From positions 1 through 16,398 of the forward strand of contig MSTD01000077.1 in NCBI GenBank assembly GCA_001942045.1: DNA of 16,398 nucleotides, written 5' to 3'. Positions 1-6,527 of the stretch are shown here, piece after piece. Positions within the stretch are counted from its first letter, which is position 1. Each line of letters starts with the position of its first letter. The notes beneath the pieces are model-generated. The model did not search any database. It saw only the letters and a list, made by a program, of their open reading frames with translations, and had not been told where the DNA came from. A program made the translations under genes and the position numbers. The stretch comes from Mycolicibacterium porcinum. Lineage in GTDB: Bacteria > Actinomycetota > Actinomycetes > Mycobacteriales > Mycobacteriaceae.

Positions 1-19
1 GGCTGGGGGCGGCGCTCAT
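1..19 (-). CDS. Start of an unidentified gene running off the left edge
   Basis: Only the first codons are present, reading ATG AGC GCC GCC CCC AGC (Met-Ser-Ala-Ala-Pro-Ser). The start is supported by an AGGAG Shine-Dalgarno on the minus strand (32 to 28), 8 nt ahead of the ATG at 19-17. It follows the PGPGW membrane-protein gene on the same strand after about 60 bp, so it may belong to the same transcript or have its own promoter (TAGCAT at 67 to 62). The product cannot be identified from six codons. The start-site call is an inference from the ribosome-binding site and the good spacing. Confidence 0.5.
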
Positions 20-61
20 CGGGGAGTCTCCTACCATGCGTGGGCTAATGCGAACGCGACC

Positions 62-67
62 ATGCTA
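62..67 (-). promoter_or_regulatory. Possible -10 element for the left-edge gene
   Basis: Read on the minus strand this is TAGCAT, which fits the mycobacterial SigA-type -10 pattern TANNNT. It would put a transcription start near position 55 and leave a leader of about 35 nt before the ATG at 19. A perfect 10-bp palindrome, CCTGATCAGG (75-84), sits just upstream of it. No good -35 hexamer is visible. This is a weak prediction made by eye. Confidence 0.3.
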
Positions 68-79
68 TCGGTGGCCTGA

Positions 80-511
80 TCAGGACCCCATCCCGAGAGG
101 GCTCTTGAGCCACTCCTGCTCCAACCCGACGAGGCCCGCCGCGAAACCTACCGCGCCGAACAGCCACAGCGTGCCGACCACGACCAGGGCGGTGAACGCC
201 GCGCTGAGCCCCTTCACCGCGATGTGCTGGCGATCGAACCAGGCCATCACGGCGTCGTAGCGGACCCTTACGTAGTGCAGTGCCCGTTTGGCGAAGGCGA
301 ACTCGCTGGCCAGGATCGCCAGCCCGAGGAACACGATGGCCCAGCCGGGGCCGGGATACGGGATGGCGATGATGCCGACCGCGAGCACGAGCGTGCCGAC
401 GACGCCGATGACGATCCGGTAGGTGAAATCGGCAGCGGGGCGCGAGCGCAGACCCTCCCGCCAACTCGTCCAGCGCCGCTTCACCGCCGCGAGGTTGTCC
501 GCCACACTCAT
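80..511 (-). CDS. Small PGPGW-motif membrane protein (TIGR02611-like)
   Basis: This is a 143-residue predicted inner-membrane protein. A basic N-terminus (residues 11-24) is followed by a hydrophobic segment (about 31-50), the signature PGPGW at 53-57, and a second hydrophobic stretch continuing to about 70. After a polar, basic linker (74-100) comes a further hydrophobic segment (about 103-130). The PGPGW motif in a double-spanning segment is typical of actinobacterial TIGR02611/PGPGW-family proteins, whose function is unknown. The ATG at 511-509 overlaps the stop of the upstream thioesterase gene in an ATGA arrangement, so the two are probably translationally coupled. The family call is fairly secure; no biochemical role can be given. 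Confidence 0.85.
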   Translation of the reverse strand: MSVADNLAAVKRRWTSWREGLRSRPAADFTYRIVIGVVGTLVLAVGIIAIPYPGPGWAIVFLGLAILASEFAFAKRALHYVRVRYDAVMAWFDRQHIAVKGLSAAFTALVVVGTLWLFGAVGFAAGLVGLEQEWLKSPLGMGS

Positions 512-1140
512 GGCTGTCCCGGCTTGAGCCGCACGAACAACGCCTCGGCCTCGGCGAGCACGGCGTCACCGTCGAGCAGGCGGCCCTCGACGAAGATCTT
601 GCGTCCCTCGATGCGGTCGATGCCGGCCTGCACCTGCAAGTCCTTCTGAATCGGGGCGATCTTGCGGTAGTTGACGTGCAGGTATGCGGTGCGCTGATAC
701 ATGCTGCCGGTCAGTTTGGCCGCGGTGTAGCCGAGCAGCGAATCGAACAGCAGCGCCAGCGAGCCACCATGCACCGCGCCGTTGCGGCCGAGGTGGAAGC
801 GCCGGAAGTGGGCGGTCCCGGCGATTCGGTTGTCGCCGGTCCGTTCGAGGTGCACCGGCACGTTGTTGACGTTGCCACGGTTGGGCAGGTCCATGCGCCG
901 ACCGGACGGTGAATTCCATTCGTCGGCTTCGTACGGCGCCAGCAGCGCTGAGACCTTCTCGATCAGGTCGGCGGCCTCGGTGATCACCTCGTCGGGCGCG
1001 TCGGCGCTGCGGGCATGGTCCTGCAGGGTGCGCACCGCCTCGATGAAGCGGCCGTAATCGGGACCGCCGCGATCAGTGGGATCGGGCGGGTTGAACCCTC
1101 CGCCGGGGTGCGCGCTGGCGGTGTCGATTTCTGGGGCCAC
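508..1140 (-). CDS. PaaI-family hotdog thioesterase
   Basis: The 210-residue protein is a probable acyl-CoA thioesterase of the PaaI/YbgC hotdog superfamily, hydrolysing a thioester to free CoA and an acid in the cytoplasm. The hotdog domain fills the C-terminal part (about 95-205). It contains NGAVHGGSLALLFDS (120-134), where HGG (124-126) and the acidic residue D133 match the conserved active-site helix of PaaI-like enzymes, then the central strand YLHVNYRK (153-160). About 90 N-terminal residues form a Pro/Gly-rich and partly helical extension seen in many mycobacterial homologues. The start is GTG at 1140. Only 31 bp separate it from the divergent DUF1990 gene, so both promoters must lie in or overlap that gap. 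The family assignment is strong, but the substrate is unknown. Confidence 0.88.
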   Translation of the reverse strand: MAPEIDTASAHPGGGFNPPDPTDRGGPDYGRFIEAVRTLQDHARSADAPDEVITEAADLIEKVSALLAPYEADEWNSPSGRRMDLPNRGNVNNVPVHLERTGDNRIAGTAHFRRFHLGRNGAVHGGSLALLFDSLLGYTAAKLTGSMYQRTAYLHVNYRKIAPIQKDLQVQAGIDRIEGRKIFVEGRLLDGDAVLAEAEALFVRLKPGQP

Positions 1141-1171
1141 GAAGCCACCGTATTAGTGCCATGGTGGTGAG

Positions 1172-1669
1172 GTGAAACCGCACGACCTGGAGCAGCGCTC
1201 GTTGACCTATCCCGAGGTGGGCGCCACGGCCGGCGAGTTGCCCGCCGGGTATCGCCACACCCGGGCCTCCGCGGTGATCGGCACCGGCCGCGACCGCTTC
1301 GATCAGGCGGCTGCGAACGTGCTGAAGTGGGGTATGCAGCGCGGCGCGGGGCTGCGGGTGCAGGCCTCCTCCGAGGTCGCCTCGGTGGGCACCGAATTGG
1401 TGGTCCGGTTGGGACCGGTCCCGGCGCCGTGCCGGGTGGTCTACGTGCTCGACGAGGCCGACCGCCGCGGGTTCGCCTACGGCACGCTGGCCGGCCATCC
1501 CGAAACGGGTGAGGAGTTGTTCTCGGTCCGCTACGACCCAACGACCGACGAGGTGCGCGCCGAGGTCGTGGCGTTCTCCCGTCCGGCCACCTGGTGGAGC
1601 CGGCTGGGCGGACCGGTGACGCGGCTGCTGCAGCGGGTGGTGACACGCCGGTATCTCACCGGCATCTGA
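1172..1669 (+). CDS. DUF1990 (UPF0548) family protein
   Basis: The 165-residue protein matches the DUF1990 family. It begins with LTYPEVGAT (11-19), continues with a central beta-rich part, then YGTLAGHPETGEELFSV (103-119), and ends in FSRPATWWSRLGGPVTRLLQ (135-154), the usual C-terminal signature. The family occurs in actinobacteria and plants and has no established activity. A GTG at 1172 is taken as the start; it lies right after a purine-rich GGTGAG, and the ATG at 1161 is out of frame and meets a stop within five codons. The gene stands alone on the plus strand, divergent from the thioesterase gene, with an 80-bp gap before the importer operon. Confidence 0.87.
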   Translation: MKPHDLEQRSLTYPEVGATAGELPAGYRHTRASAVIGTGRDRFDQAAANVLKWGMQRGAGLRVQASSEVASVGTELVVRLGPVPAPCRVVYVLDEADRRGFAYGTLAGHPETGEELFSVRYDPTTDEVRAEVVAFSRPATWWSRLGGPVTRLLQRVVTRRYLTGI

Positions 1670-1684
1670 TGCGCCCGACCGGGC

Positions 1685-1690
1685 TAGGCT
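1685..1690 (+). promoter_or_regulatory. Possible -10 element for the ProW-V-W-X operon
   Basis: TAGGCT fits the mycobacterial TANNNT -10 pattern and lies in the only gap (1670-1749) before the four-gene importer. A transcription start near 1697 would leave a leader of roughly 50 nt, holding the GGAGG at 1732-1736 that precedes the ATG at 1750. No convincing -35 is visible. The placement is an inference. Confidence 0.35.
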
Positions 1691-1697
1691 CGTAGTT

Positions 1698-1713
1698 ACC
1701 CCATGACCGGGGT
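1698..1713. promoter_or_regulatory. Short inverted repeat in the leader of the importer operon
   Basis: ACCCC (1698-1702) and GGGGT (1709-1713) form a perfect 5-bp inverted repeat around a 6-nt spacer. It lies just downstream of the candidate -10, where a repressor could act. In GC-rich DNA a repeat this short may arise by chance, so this is only a candidate operator. Confidence 0.2.
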
Positions 1714-1749
1714 GCTGCCGCCCAACCGAATGGAGGCGCTGCGTAGTTC

Positions 1750-2397
1750 ATGGGCTTTTTCGAGTTTGTGCGAGACCGCTGGTCGGTCCTGTCCTTCCTC
1801 GCCTATCAGCACATGAGCCTGGTGGTGCAGACGCTGCTGATCGCAACGGCAGCCGCGCTGCTGGTCGGAGTACTGATCTATCGCTCACCGTGGGGCAGCG
1901 CGCTCGGGAACACACTGACGTCGGTGGGCCTGACGATCCCCTCGTACGCATTGCTCGGTGTACTGGTCGGCATCGTCGGTATCGGGGTGTTGCCATCGGT
2001 AATCATGCTGGTGTTCTTCGGCTTCCTGCCCATCCTGCGCAACGTGTTGGTCGGGCTGGCCGGCGTGGACCGGACCCTCATCGAATCAGCCCGCGGGATG
2101 GGCATGGGTCGACTTGCCACCCTGGTTCGCCTCGAACTGCCGCTGGCCTGGCCGGTGATCATGACCGGCGTGCGGGTGTCCGCGCAGATGTTGATGGGCA
2201 TCGCCGCCATCGCCGCGTACGCCCTCGGACCGGGGCTGGGCGGCTACATCTTCTCCGGGATCTCCCGCACCGGCGGTGCCAACGCGACCAACTCGATTGT
2301 GGCCGGCACCGTCGGCATCCTCATCCTGGCAATCGTTTTGGACACCGTCCTCAATGTCATCACCCGCCTGACCACACCGAGGGGGATCTGTGTCTGA
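1750..2397 (+). CDS. Osmoprotectant-type ABC importer permease, first copy (ProW-like)
   Basis: The 215-residue integral membrane protein is one of two permease subunits of a glycine-betaine/choline-class (OpuC/ProU-type) ABC importer. Several hydrophobic segments are visible, at about 23-44, 57-81, 84-103, 137-160 and 184-206. Between them lies the cytoplasmic EAA coupling loop with the conserved ESARGMGMGRLATLVRLELP core (112-131), which contacts the ATPase. An in-frame TAG at 1744-1746 fixes ATG 1750 as the earliest start; GGAGG lies 13 nt upstream, slightly far. The 3' end overlaps the ATPase gene by 8 bp. The length suits the short, single-domain ProW/OpuCB class. The transported solute is not evident from the permease. 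Confidence 0.9.
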   Translation: MGFFEFVRDRWSVLSFLAYQHMSLVVQTLLIATAAALLVGVLIYRSPWGSALGNTLTSVGLTIPSYALLGVLVGIVGIGVLPSVIMLVFFGFLPILRNVLVGLAGVDRTLIESARGMGMGRLATLVRLELPLAWPVIMTGVRVSAQMLMGIAAIAAYALGPGLGGYIFSGISRTGGANATNSIVAGTVGILILAIVLDTVLNVITRLTTPRGICV

Positions 2398-3577
2398 CCC
2401 GGCCACCGACGATTCCGACACCGTCGAGACCAGTGGCGTGCGGATCCTGCTCGACGGGGTGACCAAGCGCTACGACGCGAAATCCGCTCCGGCAGTGGAC
2501 AACATCACGATGGAGTTCCCGGCCGGCGAGATCGTGATGCTGGTCGGCCCATCCGGTTGCGGCAAGACCACCACGATGAAGATGATCAACCGGCTGATCG
2601 AGCCGACCAGCGGACGCATCCTGATCGGCGACGACGACGTCACCCGCCACGACCCCGACCAACTCCGGCGGCACATCGGCTACGTGATCCAGGGCGCGGG
2701 TTTGTTTCCGCACTACACCGTCGGGGAGAACATCGCGATCGTCCCGAGGCTGCTCAAGTGGGACAAGGAGCGGATCTCCGCCCGTATCGACGAGCTGCTC
2801 GACCTGGTGAATCTCGATCCAGCCCAGTATCGCGACCGCTACCCCCGCGAGCTGTCCGGCGGTCAGCAGCAGCGCGTCGGTGTAGCGCGGGCACTGGCCG
2901 CCGACCCGCCGGTGCTGCTGATGGACGAGCCGTTCGGTGCGGTCGATCCCATCACCCGTCAACGGCTGCAGGACGAACTACTGCGGCTGCAGGATGAGCT
3001 GCGCAAGACGATCGTCTTCGTCACCCACGATTTCGACGAAGCGGTCAAACTCGGCGACAAGATCGCGATCCTGCAGCAGGGTTCTGAGATCGTTCAGTAC
3101 GACACGCCCGAACAGATCCTGGCCAATCCGGCCAACGACTTCGTCCGCGGCTTCGTCGGACACGGTGCAGCCCTGAAACAACTCACCCTGACCCGGGTCC
3201 GCGATGTCGAGTTGCACGAGGCGGCCGTCGCCCACGTCGGCGGCGATCCGGCCGAAGCGATCCGCGCCGCGCAGGCCATCGAGCGCGAACACGTCATCGT
3301 GTTGGACAACCAAGACCGCCCGCTGCGCTGGATGTCGTTGGCCGAACTTGACGACCCACGATCACTGCAACGCGTCACCAGGGACGAGGACCTCGAAAAG
3401 GTCAGCCTCGCTTCGACACTCAATGATGCGCTCGACGTCATGCTGACCTCATCGCACGGTGTGGTGGTGGTAACCGGGCGGCGCAGCGCCTACAAAGGTG
3501 TGATCCGGGTGGAGACCATCATGGATGCGATGGCCGACGTGCGCAGCGCAGGACACTCCACGGAGCCCACCACATGA
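2390..3577 (+). CDS. proV: Osmoprotectant-type ABC importer ATPase with tandem CBS domains (ProV-like)
   Basis: The 395-residue protein is the ATP-hydrolysing subunit of the importer. All ABC motifs are present: Walker A GPSGCGKTT (53-61), Q-loop Q101, signature LSGGQQQ (155-161), Walker B VLLMDEP (175-181) and H-loop H213. Residues about 265-385 form a tandem CBS (Bateman) module. In the related OpuA this module senses ionic strength and gates transport, so similar osmotic control is plausible here. Translation starts at GTG 2390 after the purine-rich GAGGGGG, overlapping the upstream permease by 8 bp. The stop overlaps the next permease start in an ATGA arrangement. The ProV/OpuCA family assignment is secure; the exact substrate is open. 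Confidence 0.93.
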   Translation: MSDPATDDSDTVETSGVRILLDGVTKRYDAKSAPAVDNITMEFPAGEIVMLVGPSGCGKTTTMKMINRLIEPTSGRILIGDDDVTRHDPDQLRRHIGYVIQGAGLFPHYTVGENIAIVPRLLKWDKERISARIDELLDLVNLDPAQYRDRYPRELSGGQQQRVGVARALAADPPVLLMDEPFGAVDPITRQRLQDELLRLQDELRKTIVFVTHDFDEAVKLGDKIAILQQGSEIVQYDTPEQILANPANDFVRGFVGHGAALKQLTLTRVRDVELHEAAVAHVGGDPAEAIRAAQAIEREHVIVLDNQDRPLRWMSLAELDDPRSLQRVTRDEDLEKVSLASTLNDALDVMLTSSHGVVVVTGRRSAYKGVIRVETIMDAMADVRSAGHSTEPTT

Positions 3578-4353
3578 CGGCCGCCGCACCGGAATTCGAA
3601 GCCTCGGCGCTACCGGCGGAGCCGTCGGCGCGGCTGGGTCTCGGGCGTTGGCTGCTGCAGCCGCTGACCTGTGTTGCGGCAGTGGCAGGTTCACTCTTCT
3701 ACGTCAACGTCGCACACGTGTCGGAATCCGAGCAGCGGTCCCTCGACGTCAGCCAACTACTGACGCTGCTGCGGCAACACATGATGATCAGCCTCGCAGC
3801 CACGGTGCTCACCTGCCTGGTGGCGATCCCGCTCGGGATCGCGCTGACCCGCGGTCCGATGCGGCGCTACGCCAAACCGATCATCACCGTCGCCGGTTTC
3901 GGCCAGGCCGCACCCGCAATCGGTTTGATCGCGTTGGGCGCGGTGCTGTTCGGGATCGGCAGCCTGGGGTCGATCGTCGCCTTGACCGTCTACGGTGCGC
4001 TACCGATCGTCGCCAACACCGTCATCGGGCTCGACGGTGTCGATCGACGACTGGTCGAGGCGGCCCGCGGCATGGGCATGTCCACGTTCGCAACACTGAT
4101 CAAGGTGGAGTTACCGCTGGCGCTGCGGGTGATCGTCGCAGGTGTCCGCACGGCTCTGGTGCTCATCGTCGGAACCGCGGCGCTGGCGGCATTCACCGGC
4201 GGCGGCGGACTGGGCCAACTCATCACCACCGGCATCAAACTGCAGCAGACAGTGACCCTGGTGGTCGGTGCGATCCTGGTCGCTGCGCTGGCCCTGTTCA
4301 TCGACTGGCTGGCCCGCATCGTCGAAATCGTCGCCGCGCCAAAGGGACTCTGA
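3574..4353 (+). CDS. Osmoprotectant-type ABC importer permease, second copy (ProW/ProZ-like)
   Basis: This 259-residue membrane protein is the second permease subunit. A 25-residue polar N-terminal tail precedes a first hydrophobic segment (about 28-47). A short external stretch (48-66) leads into the transporter core (about 70-250). The EAA loop has the core VEAARGMGMSTFATLIKVEL (161-180), very like the loop of the first permease, as expected for a heterodimer docking on one ATPase. The ATG at 3574 overlaps the ProV stop (ATGA), and its own stop TGA shares a base with the proX ATG (TGATG). Such tight overlaps point to translational coupling and one four-gene transcript. Confidence 0.9.
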   Translation: MTAAAPEFEASALPAEPSARLGLGRWLLQPLTCVAAVAGSLFYVNVAHVSESEQRSLDVSQLLTLLRQHMMISLAATVLTCLVAIPLGIALTRGPMRRYAKPIITVAGFGQAAPAIGLIALGAVLFGIGSLGSIVALTVYGALPIVANTVIGLDGVDRRLVEAARGMGMSTFATLIKVELPLALRVIVAGVRTALVLIVGTAALAAFTGGGGLGQLITTGIKLQQTVTLVVGAILVAALALFIDWLARIVEIVAAPKGL

Positions 4354-5312
4354 TGCACGGCACCTTGCGCATCAGTGCTCTGGCCATGGTGACCGCAGTG
4401 GTGATTGCGGGTTGCGGGTTGCGGTCGGCGAGCGGTGCGGTGCTTGAGGCGCGGCCCGGCACGATTCAGCATTACGACTCGCTGGAAGGCGTCGAAATGA
4501 CGGTCGCCGCGAAGGACTTCACCGAGCAGCTCATCCTGGGGAACATGGTGTCGATCATCCTCAACGCGGCCGGCGCGGATGTCACCAACATGACCAACAC
4601 CCCGGGTAGTTTCGGCGTGCGCCAGGCGATGCTCGACGGCACCGCGAACGTGTCGCCGGAGTACACCGGGACCGGCTGGATCAACTACATGGGCAACGAG
4701 CAGCCCATCAAGGATCCGGTGGCACAGTGGCAGGCCGTCAACGACGCCGACCAGGCCCACAACCTGACCTGGCTGCCGCCCGCGCCGATGAACAACACCT
4801 ATGCCTTCGCCATCCGCGAATCGGAAGCCGAGCGGCTGGGAGTGACAAAGCTCTCCGACCTCAGCCGGCTCCCCCGCGGCGACCTGACGTTCTGCGTGGA
4901 AAGCGAATTCGCCAACCGCAACGACGGATTCGTGCCCATGCTGCAGACCTACGGCCTGACCCGTGGTGATCTCGGCCGGGTGACCCACCTGGACACCGGC
5001 GTCATCTACACCGCCACCGCCAACGGTGACTGCAACTTCGGGGAGGTGTTCACCACCGACGGGCGCATCCCCACCCTGAACCTGCGGGTGCTAGCCGACG
5101 ACAAGCAGTTCTTCCCGCTGTACAACCTCACCGAGGTCATCGCCACCGACCTGCTCGACGCCCATCCCGAGCTCGCCGAGATCTTCGCCCAGCTCAACCC
5201 GCGGCTCACCAATGAGACCATGATGACGCTCAACGCGAAGGTCGACAGCGACGGCGACGACCCGGCCATCGTGGCGCGAGACTGGCTGATCTCCGAAGGG
5301 TTGCTGACGTAG
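4353..5312 (+). CDS. proX: Osmoprotectant-type ABC importer substrate-binding lipoprotein (ProX-like)
   Basis: The 319-residue exported lipoprotein delivers solute to the permease pair. The signal peptide (1-20) ends in a lipobox Ile-Ala-Gly-Cys with the modified cysteine at C21. The mature part is an OpuAC/ProX-type two-lobe binding protein, starting with VAAKDFTEQLILGNM (51-65) and carrying SPEYTGTGW (101-109), both typical of the choline/betaine-binding group. The open frame runs far upstream of 4353, but that part overlaps the permease gene in another frame and is spurious; the ATG at 4353 joined to the permease stop and followed at once by a signal peptide is the clear start. The end, ARDWLISEGLLT, looks complete. 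A gene remnant in another frame begins right at its stop. Confidence 0.92.
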   Translation: MHGTLRISALAMVTAVVIAGCGLRSASGAVLEARPGTIQHYDSLEGVEMTVAAKDFTEQLILGNMVSIILNAAGADVTNMTNTPGSFGVRQAMLDGTANVSPEYTGTGWINYMGNEQPIKDPVAQWQAVNDADQAHNLTWLPPAPMNNTYAFAIRESEAERLGVTKLSDLSRLPRGDLTFCVESEFANRNDGFVPMLQTYGLTRGDLGRVTHLDTGVIYTATANGDCNFGEVFTTDGRIPTLNLRVLADDKQFFPLYNLTEVIATDLLDAHPELAEIFAQLNPRLTNETMMTLNAKVDSDGDDPAIVARDWLISEGLLT

Positions 5313-5695
5313 ACGACCACCAGATCTTCGACCACCTGCTGGCCGCCGGCACCACCGCCGGGCAGCGGTGGAACTGGGTGGGTGTGCGTGACGGCGAACC
5401 GCTCATCGAGATCGAGACCCTGTGGACGGTCGGCAACGAATACCCCGATCACTGGCCGCGGCCCAAGCACGGCTGGACGCTGACCATCGAGGGTGATCCG
5501 TCCATGCAGACCCATTTCTTCAGCCTGGCGAGCTTCACCCGTGAGGCGACGATGGCCGAGCATGTGCGGGCGGCCAACGTCGCCACGGCGATGCAGGTGC
5601 TCAACGCGGTACCCGAGGTGTGTGACGCCGAGCCCGGTTTCGCCACGCTGGCGACGCTGCCCCTCATCCGCAGCCACACCGGTTTTCGCCGGTAG
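5312..5695 (+). pseudogene. 5'-truncated remnant of an NAD(P)-dependent amine dehydrogenase/dihydrodipicolinate reductase-like gene
   Basis: The frame starting at the last base of the proX stop encodes about 127 residues resembling the C-terminal third of the ~350-residue dihydrodipicolinate reductase-like (2,4-diaminopentanoate dehydrogenase-type) proteins common in mycobacteria. Recognisable parts are AAGTTAGQRWNWVGVRDGEP near the beginning, GWTLTIEGDPSM in the middle, and ANVATAMQVLNAVPEVCDAE followed by PGFATLATLPLI at the end. The N-terminal Rossmann nucleotide-binding domain and any normal start codon are missing. The first in-frame start is GTG 5378, inside the conserved region and without a clear Shine-Dalgarno. 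The piece keeps an intact reading frame and good codon use, so the truncation may be recent. A short domain-only protein made from GTG 5378 (105 residues) cannot be excluded. The family call rests on remembered motifs, not on a search. Confidence 0.68.
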
Positions 5696-5704
5696 CGCCC
5701 TACC
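5678..5704. terminator. Weak hairpins between convergent gene ends
   Basis: Two small stem-loops overlap the stop codons of the converging remnant and dehydrogenase genes: ACCGG/CCGGT (5678-5682 with 5689-5693) and GGTAG/CTACC (5691-5695 with 5700-5704, loop CGCC). They cannot form together, and neither has a T-tract. They are at best weak terminators. They are listed because only 4 bp separate the two convergent stops and no other terminator is visible there. Confidence 0.25.
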
Positions 5705-6500
5705 TGACGATCGCCGAGCTGGGTTCCCGCGGTGAGCCCAGCATGTCCCGGTGCGACGGCGGCACCCGCCCGCCCTCGTCGGTGATGCCGTAGCGGGTCG
5801 CGAGCTCGGCACCGATCACGGTGTGCCCGGACAACTGCGCCAGCTCCGGATCCCGGTATAACGCGTCGATCAGATATCCGGTGAACTCGGGGGTTTCGGC
5901 ATGCTCAGCGGTTCTGGCCAGGGCGTCGGGGTGCCCGGCGAACGCGGCTTTGAACTTCTCGGTGAGCAGGATCCCCATCCAGATCGACACCGTCGACACC
6001 CCGGTGCCGGCGAAGTCGACCGCCATGTCCGCGGCCAGCTTGTCCACCCCGGCCTTCTGCGCCCCGTACGCGGGGCCGTGCATGTAGCAGACCGAGCCGG
6101 GCGACGAGGTGAACGCGATCAGGCCACGATCAGCGGCCAACAGCAGCGGCGCGGCATACCAGGACGCCACATACGCCGAACGCAAGCCCACATCCAGCAC
6201 GTCGACCAGCTCGATCGGCTTCTCCCAGAAGGGTTTCGGGTTGACCAGGTCGTCGTGGACCGCCGCGGCATTGTTGACCAGGAGATCTAACCGGCCATCC
6301 TGCTCGCCGATCCGCTCGAACAGCGCACCCACGGCCGCGTCGTCGGAGTGGTCGACCTGGACGGCGATGCCGCCCTCCCCCGGATCGGTCACGGTGCGTC
6401 CGGTTACGTACACCCGCCAACCCGAGGCGAGCAGGGCCGCGGCGATCCCACGGCCGGCGCCGCGACTTGCCCCGGTGACGACAGCGATCGGAGTATCCAC
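5700..6500 (-). CDS. Short-chain dehydrogenase/reductase (SDR)
   Basis: This is a classical NAD(P)-dependent SDR oxidoreductase. Counted from a possible TTG at 6509, the cofactor motif TGASRGAGRG is at 12-21, NNAA at 79-82, the likely catalytic Ser in FTSSPGS (133-139), and the Tyr-Lys pair in AYGAQKAG (Y148, K152). The GTG at 6500 is preferred because AGG sits 9 nt ahead of it, whereas the TTG has no spaced ribosome-binding site; this gives 266 residues, three fewer than from the TTG. It resembles DHRS1-like SDRs with an extended C-terminal part. The gene follows the LLM monooxygenase after 27 bp on the same strand, so it probably shares its transcript and could oxidise or reduce a carbonyl product of that oxygenase. 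The substrate is unknown. Confidence 0.9.
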   Translation of the reverse strand: MDTPIAVVTGASRGAGRGIAAALLASGWRVYVTGRTVTDPGEGGIAVQVDHSDDAAVGALFERIGEQDGRLDLLVNNAAAVHDDLVNPKPFWEKPIELVDVLDVGLRSAYVASWYAAPLLLAADRGLIAFTSSPGSVCYMHGPAYGAQKAGVDKLAADMAVDFAGTGVSTVSIWMGILLTEKFKAAFAGHPDALARTAEHAETPEFTGYLIDALYRDPELAQLSGHTVIGAELATRYGITDEGGRVPPSHRDMLGSPREPSSAIVR

Positions 6501-6527
6501 GGCTATCAACCTACGGGGCGGGTCCGC

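Noticed and set aside
3525..4352. An in-frame upstream extension of proX by 276 codons
   Set aside because: It overlaps the second permease gene entirely in another frame and reads as Arg/Gly-rich nonsense. The signal peptide and lipobox begin right at ATG 4353.
3990..4988. A 332-codon minus-strand frame opposite the second permease and proX
   Set aside because: It is antisense to two well-supported overlapping genes and shows only low-complexity translation.
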